A program made the position numbers and the translations under genes. Below, one piece after another: positions 54,075 to 64,000 of a stretch of 64,000 nt of DNA. The stretch lies in assembly GCA_025642065.1 (NCBI GenBank), contig JAODUP010000187.1:681501-745500 (forward strand), given 5' to 3'. Source of the DNA: Paralvinella palmiformis (Eukaryota > Annelida > Polychaeta > Terebellida > Alvinellidae). The notes under the pieces were generated by a model that did no database searches, was not told where the DNA came from, and saw only the letters and a list, made by a program, of their open reading frames with translations. The number at the start of each line of letters is the position of its first letter. Within the stretch, counting starts at the first letter, position 1.

Positions 54075-56271
54075 TATCTTATTGGTTCGGAAAAGAGTAT
54101 CTTACAGAAATGACATAATTGACTTGTTATGATCGGGTTAGTTTGGGATACAACAAACTCTGTAATAATCGTTTAATGGCGTGATCTAATTGTGAAGCAT
54201 ATTTAAGCATTATGGTAAACGTATTCTATCAGCGAGGATGAGTTTTTTCTTCGTGTTACTCGGTGCGTGCACCGTATATAGGTTTTCAAAAGGTAGCCAT
54301 GGAGGCCGAAATACGGCGGATATTGCTGATGCTGCATTTATAAATAAGCACCCGCAGCCAATCTGATATGTTCTTGAATAGAGAGAAAATGTTTTATAAA
54401 AATATTGACTAATTAAGTGAAAACTATTTGTTTTTTATTCGCGGATCGTTTTCTCAAACACGATAAACCAGATAAAAGACATTTTGAACCGAATGCCCTT
54501 CCCCCTAAAATAAACAGTTTGGAAGTTTTTTAACTGATTTTTTTTCGAGACTAGTTTAACCCTGGATTAATTGATTTGTGTTCAATAAGACAATCCTGTG
54601 GTATATATGAGAGTTCATTCAGTGACGATCTAAGTATATCGGATTGAGTGTATTGATTTGATGTATGTCTTATCTCCCATAGTCTTGTAGATACTTTCGG
54701 CCTTTATATGGATACAATGGACGAATCACTTGGCCAGATATAAACCTGTAGAGAGACACACCTGGCAGACAATCAACGCTTCCCAGTTATCCCGGGATAA
54801 TCAGAGCCGTGTGTAAACAAATCGGGGGAGTATCTGCTCTAATATTCACATATCGATCTCAGTGTTTATACATGACGTAGATGAGGGACAGGATTGGATG
54901 GATAGCGGGATATTTTCTAAATATAACAACGTGTTTTGTCAGACTGAAAATAGGCTGTTACACCACATGTGTGCGTGCGCACCCCCCCCACACATATTCA
55001 CGCGCGCGCGCGTGCATATCCAACCCAGAAAATAATTTAAAAAACAACATAGCATTTGTCATTGTTAGTATTTCTATCAAAAATATAATACTAACGGTAG
55101 AATATACTAGATAATTGAAGATTTGTTTGTTTTAGTAAACAGATACATCAGTTATATAAGTTAACACTTATAGCCATATAATAATTTGAGATATGGTACA
55201 TTCGGGTAAGTATTATAACTCACATTGAAACAGGGTCGTGGTGGCTCGTTGGTTAAAGTAGCATAGCAAAAGTTAGACGTTTCTCAGATAGAATGTTCTT
55301 GTTAGATATAATGGCCTTTGTAGCGTATTCATTGTTTTACTGTAATTCAGAATGCGGGAGTTAATATGTCGATTTTGATATTTTAAGGCCACTGTTGTGT
55401 ACATGGTCGGTTCAATTAGCAGAACAAGCTCTAACAAAACTGAAACGAGGGGGAAAAATAGAGTCCGGCTGGGGTTTGAAGCCAGGTACTAGAGGTCCAT
55501 GATCAAGCGTGTTACAAGTTAGAACATTGCGAGCCAGATTATATAATTCAATAACCCGGTATGGGGCAGGTTGAGAATAAGTAAAACTCTTCACTCTAGT
55601 TTGAATGAAGTAGCTAGAATAAACTTTAAATCCCCAGAACAGACTATAAGTCATTAAAACAGTTTATTGGTCATTAAAACAGACCATAAACATATAATAA
55701 TTATCTTTATAAAGATGGCTCTAAAGGCCATTCATTCCACTGCAACAATGTTCAATCTTGAATGAAGTGAACTAATGTTTGTGACTTTAGTTATAATTCA
55801 AATTGTATAAAAAGCAAAAGAAAATGGAATTCCGCAAGTACGAGTAAACATTAATTGCAATTAATTGTTTTTTCCTTTCTGTCGTATTAGAAAAAAATAC
55901 GGAAAAGTTTAAATTTCCTGGCAGACGACACTATTTCGTTCTACAGACAATTGAAGTATCCAGTTAAGATACTACTTTAATACTATAAGGGGATGACACG
56001 CAGCAACTGTTATTAATCGATGTTCCTCCGATCATGTCACCCCACCAATTCTCATAAGTGATGACGTCACTACGGAATTGATCCTAGCCTAGTTGTTGTG
56101 ATAGATGGTCGTAGGATGTAACCAAATCACTAAACCATCGCCATTCATTAGGAACGCATACATGGAGCGTTAGCTATTTCGTTCAGTTAAACGTCCCGAA
56201 GGTGAAATACGAAGCAGCGTTATCCTACATCGATAGGTGTTACAACGGACAATCCTCGCCCGTGTATAGAA
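54075..56271. other. Region upstream of the LRR gene
   Basis: No confident gene. It contains a short ORF at 54238-54366 (see findings), an alternating CG/CA tract (54981-55014) and a poorly preserved SINE family 1-like stretch at about 55371-55545. The LRR gene promoter should lie near its right end; no TATA element was assigned. Confidence 0.4.
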
Positions 56272-58118
56272 ATGGCTCATACGACGATTCCCAAGATATC
56301 GTACTCGTGCAGAAACCATAGATTTTTGGCAAGAAGAAAAGGAAGCGGAACCTCATTAGGTAATCGATTACGGGTTCTTTTCTTCCTGTGTGCAGTAGGT
56401 GTTATTATCACCGAGTCGTCCGGATGGAAGGTGTACGAAGATGCCTACGGCAATTTGACGTCATTCCCGCACGACATCCCGAGCGATGTGAACTATTTGG
56501 ACATCCGAAACTCACCAATAACTGTTATCGATTATATAGATTATTTACCAGATTTGTATATTCTTTATTTGATTAATCTTTCACTGAAGCAGATTCCCGA
56601 CATCAGCAACGTCACTAACCATTTGACGTACTTCCTGTTGCTACACAATGACATACACGTGATTGACTCGTTTATACCATGTCCAAGTCTGGTCGGAATT
56701 GATTTCGGTGGCAATGGTTTCACTCATTTTCCGAACGTTTCGATCTGGAGTTCGAATTTGGAAAACCTGCTGGTCGCAGGAAACAATATGGAAACGACGG
56801 GAATCGTGCCAGTGATGAGTAATTTAAGGATGCTCAGATTAGACGATAACTACCTGACAGAGTTTCCGGATCTAAGAAACGTCTCATCTTTATTGAAAAT
56901 ACTGTCGCTTGAAGACAACCGATTTACTCGGATCGAGACTTTGGAGGATTTTCCAAGCCTGAAAATCTTGACGATCGGTGGAAACAGCTTTTCCGATTTT
57001 CCTGATTTGACCGGTGTCGCATCAACACTTGAGACGCTGGAGTTGACCGACTCCAGCGTCAGTTCTGTGGATTATATTCCGAAGATGTTACGGTTAAGAA
57101 AACTCATTTTGCACAACAATCATATATACAACTTTCCGAATCTGTTCAACGTCAGTTCGTCGTTAGTCGAGTTAGATTTGTCGTACAATCAAATAAACTG
57201 GGTCGGTCAGTTACCAAAAATGACATACTTGGAAAAGTTGAATCTGAATGAAAACTTACTCAACGAATTCCCAGATTTGGCGAATGTTGGCGCAACATTA
57301 AGTCGATTGGGTCTCTTGAACAACAATATAACTTACATAGCGGACGAAAGGCTGCTGCCGCTGGAGGCACTAACGTATCTGGATCTGAGAGGAAATCCTT
57401 TGGTATCAGTTCCGAACCTTTGTCATGTAAATAACACGATCGAGCTGTTACTAAGTGGACAGAATATGACGTGTGACTGGAGAATGGCTTTCCTTAAAAT
57501 AATGGAGAAAGCTGGCAAAATATCGTACCCTGACACAATACCTCATTGTGGTCAACCAGCACACCTGGCAGACAAAATATGGACGGAGATAAGTGACTTG
57601 GAACTGATGAATGAAACAGGTATGTGTAGGTTTTAAATTAACATCCAACATTATATATATATATGTTTTGATAAGAAAAAAAGATGTATGTAACTTAATT
57701 CCATTATAAAAATGTAAATAATTGTTCTCACCGACTGTACAGCTGCCGGTAGAAAGAATAGTGAGATGTGTAGACAAATAACAGTACAGTCTGACAGGCG
57801 GACTGTGATCGCGCAACATAGTTTCCTTTACGTTGTTATCATTTCACAATTCCAGGTACAGCGTTGACAGGAAATTATGTTAAAGAAAACGTCTTCAAGG
57901 AGATACGCATAACTAGCTGGAGTTGTCCATATGCTGTAGATGTGATCTACAACATAACCCCTATAAGATGCGGTGTCCTCTGTGGAAAGTGGTCTAACTG
58001 TTTGATGTACTCATCTAAACAAGGACAGTGTGCTCTGACTCATAACGATTTGGGGTCTTATGACATATATGTGGTTAATGATAAGTGGCAAATTAAATAC
58101 AGTTCAGTTGTTATTTAG
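56272..58118 (+). CDS. Secreted leucine-rich-repeat protein with C-terminal cysteine-rich (PAN-like) segment, 536 aa
   Basis: Two exons, 56272-57619 and 57856-58118, join in phase 1 (AATGAAACAG/GTATGT; TTCCAG/GTACAG), giving 1611 coding bases. A basic N-terminus leads to a hydrophobic stretch (RVLFFLCAVGVIIT, residues 34-47), either a signal peptide with a long n-region or a signal anchor. Residues about 70-405 are tandem leucine-rich repeats of about 20-24 residues (for example LRMLRLDDNYLTEFPDL, LVELDLSYNQINWVG), many with NVSS/NVTN N-glycosylation sequons. A C-terminal LRR cap follows (MTCDWRM...HCGQ, the C-x-W pair). Exon 2 adds WSCPYAV, RCGVLCGKWSNCLMYSSKQG and QCALTHND, whose cysteine spacing suggests a PAN/apple-like fold. 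It is probably an extracellular recognition or adhesion protein; ligand unknown. Dense LRRs with FPDL-type turns recall other invertebrate extracellular LRR proteins, but no named orthologue is claimed. Confidence 0.88.
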
Positions 58119-60498
58119 TTTAATATAGGCTAGTGGAAAAGATTGTTACAGGTAAGCATATACCATACGCGGCATGGAAACAAGATATTTTTCCATGGCG
58201 AGATATTATTTACAGAATTTAATATATATTAAAATATTGAGACTATTGTTACCGGTTATTAAAAACATGAAAAGACATATTTTAATACTTATTATGAAAC
58301 CATGTTACAGTCTGGCTTGGTTATCACGATATCAGTATACCGCGGAACTGGCTATAACGTGGGGGTTCTCGCTTCTCATTACTTAGACAGGATATATTAA
58401 ATTGTCCGTGATTTTACGCCGTAGATCAATGATCACTAATTAACTGATTGTGTCAATCAGTTGATCTAAGGTAGCGTACTGAATATCTAATTGAAGCTTA
58501 ATGGCATAATAGAACAAATACACATTCAAATGGAAACTTGTTCATGTGACATTGATAACCCAATCAGAACGGTATATCTACTCTATCCCACGTGACTCCA
58601 TCCATCAAATAATTTCGATTACTTGTATCTCAATTCGCTGCTATTATTTATATGATATATCTCGAGAAAGATGTCGAAATGAAGAGAGAAATTGGAGGTG
58701 ATCGCATGAGTGCAGGAAGGCGAATCACAAGCCAATGTGTTCTAGGATAATGTTGCAAATCCCCACCTCTCTAAAATACCGCGAACAGTTATTTGTACCA
58801 AGTTCGTATTATAACAAGATTACACGATCTGACTTAGGAATAAAATATATTTGCTATTTCTGATAGGATTTCTAGCATAAAAAAGCGAGGTAACATTTAG
58901 TAACGCAACATCAGCATTAGGCGATATTGTTACAGGTTATCATTTTAATTGGATTAAAACGATTTTAAAAATTAAACAAAGTATCAATTGACTTTCATAA
59001 TTGTTTGTGGTTGTGTTATTCTTAATTTTTTTTCAAATTGAGAAAATATGCCATGTAATATACCAATAGTAAACAGTATCATGTCACCTGTCTCCATGAC
59101 AATATTCACAGACCGTTACTATTTGCTGTCCACTTATAACGTTGTTCACCCCATTGGATCCACCCAAACACAGCATCGTAACGGAGCCACACCGTATACT
59201 AATATAAGACCAATTAATATATTGTTTAGCCTTCCTTAGTAGTAATAATCTACTATCAGAAGAAGAATCTAGTCCAGTATGCTAAGGTTGGAATTTGGAT
59301 TTATCTTTCCGAATAATATTGTTGATTACACGAACATCAACATATGGTGTCAAAGGTGAAAAATGGATCAAATAGTTATATTGAAAACAAAAATGGTCAC
59401 CACTTGGCGTCCTGCATATGAAAATATTATGATCCGAATACTAACGGTTGTTAGTAAGTAGGTCATGCATTCAGTGAAGCAAATGTTCATCCATAATTCG
59501 TCGGTACACTTTTGCCTTCACGTTTTTCCATTCGTCCTAAGCCACCTGAAACATATGCCATTACCAATAACCTAATTTTGTACATATCATCGCACACGCG
59601 TAATGTCATCAACTAGAAAAAAACGCCAGTCTTGTATATAAAAAAAACAAGCACAGAACATCTGCTGGTAATATTGGGAAAAAAGCCAAGCTACCAAGAC
59701 TACTTGGTAAATGTCAACAACGGGGTCATTGTTATTCAGGAATCAATATTACATTAAGATCAGCTGTCAATTGACAGTCTCCTGCTAACATGGTACATGA
59801 TAGTCAAATAATCTCGAAGGCTATTACATGCTTTTAAATGATATTAACCTGCCAATGTACACAGACTAGAGCTACACAGCCCAGTGCTATAACCGATTAT
59901 CCAATGGATCTCTCACGGTGGAGACTTCCTGTTTCCTGGATGCATTTCGGGGCCATTTTGCCAGCTTCACACGTGATACCAAGCGTTTCTGTCTTTAAGT
60001 ATTGACATAGGTTTGCATGGGAAAACTAGAAAATGTGGTTGCATATTTTGCCACCAACTATGACTGGAATTTCTATTTCAACAAGTTTGACTGGCTCAAA
60101 TTCCATTTTGTATTACGCCATTTATCTGAAATTGAGATATTGTAGATTATTGCAGCTCACAGACGAAGTTATATTATTATGATCATTGGCTCAGTTATTA
60201 TAAATGCACCAGAATAAATCAAATATAGATGATTGGTATTTATATGGTTTTCCATAAACAAAGCAGCATGATATTAAGCACATTAGATAGAACCCAGGAA
60301 ATGCTTGCTCTATTGGGAAAATGACTCATATTTAAGACATATGAGAACTTGTGAGGAGCATTGCATCCAGAATACGTCACGATGCATGTTATTATGAGAA
60401 AATGAATGTCTAAGTGAGCTCATATAGTTTATTATTATGCACAACCTAAAGCAAACACACACACACATATATTAACACACACACGCACACACAGTTTG

Positions 60499-60578
<80 letters not shown>

Positions 60579-61477
60579 GTATTGCCTGATAGATCATTCC
60601 TAGTCTAAATCGTTTACTTCCAGGTTCGAAGTAAACACTGTATCTATGTGTACTGCTGTATCCTTGTAGTACAATGTTGTTTTGTTTTTTGTGCGATATG
60701 TTGTAGATTATGGTTAAATAAGAAGAATATAAGAACTGAAATATTTTCTATCAGGATATTCGCGCGTTAAAGCGATATCTATTTAAGTATTTGTTTATAA
60801 GACACTCCTGAATAGGGTTTAGATATGTGTGTCGCTTTGATATAATGATTCAGTTGTGTAAAGTAACGGTGCTTTATTTTAATATCAGTAGGTATAATTT
60901 GTTGAAGCTAATATACGTAAATACGCACATATTATATTAAAATGTATGCAGGGACAATAAGAGAAATTTCAATTTAATTTAATCCATTTTCTTACTTACA
61001 CATGTCCTGCATGTCCATATATAGCATGTGTTTATTTGGTTGAATTGGTTGTAATGTAAAGAAAAGTTTTTAATAATTACTTGTCTACTTTGTCAACACA
61101 TCCACATGCATACACCCTCACACACACGTACGTACGCGTGCGCGCACGGATACAAACAATTTATTTGATTGCAAACAATTTCTGATGTACAAAAATACAA
61201 AATCATTGCTTCAAGAAGTCACATGTGGTATGTTGCAGGCACAGAGCTTAAATATAGAGAGGCGCTACTCTTGCCGTGCCGTTTTGGATTTTGAACCAAT
61301 GTGTGCTGCATGGTTGAAATGAATTGCCAGTACTAGCACTATGTGTTACATTAGCACATACTCTCTTGTTAATTAACACTTTAATTGTGCACACATGATA
61401 TCGAAAAAAACAAAGCTCTGAAACTGTAAATAAAGAATTAAGTCATTTAACAGCCCGGTCACTTGATAGCCTACAAT
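58119..61477. other. Intergenic; no gene seen
   Basis: AT-rich sequence without recognised genes. (AT)n at about 60495-60574, just after a short CA-rich patch; CA/CG-alternating sequence at about 61115-61150. Confidence 0.35.
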
Positions 61478-63119
61478 TTGCGATCACTTCACAGCTGATA
61501 AGAAAATAATTGAACATGGTGTAGGCGTAACCATTGACGCCCGCCTCTCATTTACTAAACATATTGCTGACGCTAAACATATAATATACAATAGACTCAA
61601 TATAATAAAAAATAATATCCAATTTTAAAATAAGACTCAACAGCAAGATGCTTGTCGCTCTGTACAAGGAATGAATGCAATAAATTCTTTTATATGCAGC
61701 ACCGGTCCTCCTCCTAGCAGCTCCATCTGCAATACAACATCTAGAACAGGCCCAAAGAACAAGCCTACGATATGTATTGGGACTCCCCCAGAATCCTGAT
61801 CAGCACTCCTTCATCAAGAATCAGGTATCCTTCCTCTGGGCCAACTAGTTCGAATGATCATTGCCAAGTACATACCCAGAACAGCTTCAAACCCAAAGCC
61901 AGTCCCCAATATAACCAGAGTCCAGACAGAAATCCATAAAGACCCTAGAGTCCAGCAAGCCATTTCCTGGTCAATGAAAGCCGCTTGGCTCCATTGGAAG
62001 ACATTGGAATACCTGAAATACAACCCCCCTTATCCCAAACATTTCCTCCATGGGAAATTCCAAACCCCTACAGGTCATAATTAGCAATCCCATTAACAAA
62101 AACCGACACCCACAAGAAGCAGCCAAAGCAGCCCACAACAGGATTCTAGACCTAAATAACAAAAATAATCTACCCATTAATATATATACTGACGCCAGCA
62201 CCCATCAGGATGGCAAGACCGCTTGGGCCTATTATGTTCAGGAAGAGGACCTTGACATACAAGGAAGACTTCCTGACAACACCCCATGACCCTAGCAGAG
62301 CTCCATGCCATACAGGCCGCTGAAGATTGGAAACTTTACAGACACAACACAAAAGATATAATGATTCATTCAGATTCAATGGCTGCCCTTACCATTCTCG
62401 AGAACTGAATATATAAAACCTATTCTGAAATAACATCAAAAATCTTCAAATGAGCCAAACTCCTTCATAGACAAGGAACCCAAGCAACCATTGATTGTAT
62501 TCTAAGCCATGTCGACCTTGACGAAAACGAACTACTAATACCGCCACCAGTTTAAATGAAGTCCTCCATGCTGAGCAAACGGCAGGAACCTATAGTCACC
62601 TTATAAAAAGTCATTTCTCCCAACAATTCCGTCGCATAGCAACGGAAAGCAAATCCCCTATCCAGAAATGGTATGACAAGACCACAGTTTCCGGCCTCAA
62701 CTTCCTCCCTAATAGACAAGCAGACACCCAGCTCCGCTGGCTACCAAAAAATACGGAACAAATAACGATCACAACACAATATGCCCTCACTGCCAACAAG
62801 ACTTTACCCCCAATCCCCCTACCTAATAAACTGCCCAGCTCACCCCCACCTGCCGACAACGACTAAAGGACCAATTAACCTCTCAGCAACACAGCTGGAC
62901 TGACCACAACATTGTCGCTCTCCTCATCAGAAAGGTCACCATCATCCCAGACACTATTCTCCCTTTACTTAAGAAAGATCCATACACCTTCCACTAAAAT
63001 AATTTATTATATAAAATATCTTTTTGGTTTATTCTACTTCCAGAGACTGTGCTCAGTAAGCGACAGCCGGGGTAAATCCCCAAACTACACAAACAAACAA
63101 ACAAACAAACAAACAAACA
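61478..63119 (+). pseudogene. LINE 3' end with RNase H domain (I/ingi-like), frameshifted
   Basis: Plus strand: GVGVTIDARLSFTKHIADAK (61521 on), LLYAAPVLLLAAPSAIQHLE and QAQRTSLRYVLGLPQNPDQH (end of the reverse transcriptase part), MKAAWLHWKTLEYLKYNPPY (61975 on), NLPINIYTDAST (first RNase H aspartate), MTLAELHAIQAAEDWK (glutamate) and IMIHSDSMAALTILEN (second aspartate). Then follow HLIKSHFSQQFRRIATES and a terminal CPHCQQDFTPNPP zinc-knuckle block near 62780. The copy ends in an (ACAA)n tail at 63119. The RNase H D-E-D residues are intact, but frameshifts and stops break the ORF. It is 5'-truncated and, from the good conservation, fairly young. Confidence 0.88.
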
Positions 63120-63195
63120 TGGTTTAGGTCATTTCATCGCCTATTTCCTTTTGTGTGTGGAAGACGTATTTTTCACATTTTTCTAAAATGAATAC

Positions 63196-63497
<302 letters not shown>

Positions 63498-63499
63498 AT

Positions 63500-64000
63500 A
63501 TATACATAAACCTGTTTTTCATCATGACAATTTATCATCAATTATCACACACAACAATCACGGGTTATTCCATAGTCCATCAATCTGTATTTATTTGGAT
63601 ATATACATATACACAGCTATTATAACGCAACCATAACACAATTCATTACAAACTTTCCACCATATATTCATCATGTCCGTTTATCATATATCAACTAAAT
63701 AAATTCATAAGTTCAGTTAGAGTCTACACCTCAATAACACAGATCATTATAGGCCCGCCCAGCTGAGAACATGCAAACAATACACATGGAATAGAAATAT
63801 TGTTTATGCTTGCGTTAACATGTTAGAGATACAATACAGGAGATACAATAAGCAGCATCAAATCTCTTGTGCCACTGGCTTATCTACAGTTACAACCTGT
63901 CATTTGTTATCAAATGCACAGAATAACCAAAAAACTGGTTCTAGCTCTAAACAACCACTACTACCAAAAACAATGACAGCCCAGATCAGTGAACTGTTTA
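63500..64000. other. No gene seen to the window end
   Basis: AT-rich; nothing recognised on either strand. Confidence 0.35.

Noticed and set aside
59048..59239. 63-residue ORF starting MPCNIPIVNS
   Set aside because: No homology or splice context recognised; length is expected by chance in this sequence.

Overview
This is a stretch of an animal nuclear genome. It has spliced genes with GT..AG introns, very AT-rich non-coding DNA, many dinucleotide microsatellites, tRNA-derived SINEs, and several decayed LINEs and DNA transposons (hAT, pogo/Tigger). The repeat types (hAT relatives of SCAND3 and ZMYM1, BrkDBD/CENP-B-type pogo elements, an RNase H-bearing LINE) and the protein sequences suggest a marine invertebrate, perhaps a mollusc or another spiralian. 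I cannot fix the species or phylum from sequence alone.

Three host genes are well supported. At the left edge, on the minus strand, are the first two coding exons of an ERI3-like DEDDh 3'-5' exonuclease; the rest runs off the window. In the centre, on the plus strand (29851-49270), is a complete ZFYVE9/ZFYVE16 (SARA/endofin) gene. I resolved it into 16 coding exons whose reading frame closes over 4803 bases, giving 1600 residues: a long variable N-terminus in one 2.5-kb exon, a FYVE zinc finger with all eight cysteines, a Smad-binding-like segment and the conserved SARA C-terminal domain. On the right, on the plus strand (56272-58118), is a two-exon secreted leucine-rich-repeat protein ending in a cysteine-rich, possibly PAN/apple-like segment.

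The rest is mostly a repeat graveyard. From 3 to 8.5 kb: a small MITE, a SCAND3-like hAT pseudogene, a SINE and a LINE 3' end. From 10 to 12 kb: a LINE with endonuclease and reverse transcriptase pieces. From 14 to 17.6 kb: a ZMYM1-like hAT remnant ending in a fold-back palindrome, and a LINE tail split by a 39-bp minisatellite with 117-bp higher-order structure. From 18 to 20.5 kb: a 603-bp tandem duplication with a nearly identical core, and a second SINE family. From 22 to 28.7 kb: a split LINE, a pogo element carrying a nested insertion with an 8-bp target duplication, and an hAT-type element that encloses a tyrosine-recombinase fragment. Introns of the ZFYVE gene hold two more pogo copies, a SINE and a LINE tail. 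From 50 to 55.5 kb: long direct repeats around an unidentified ORF, an hAT-like MITE and an inverted SINE pair. From 61.5 to 63.1 kb: the 3' end of an RNase H-bearing LINE.

The host genes show no operon-like link. The most unusual structures are the transposon-bounded element carrying recombinase sequence (27216-28663), the nested insertion documented by an empty-site paralogue in the same window, and the minisatellite grown inside LINE coding sequence.
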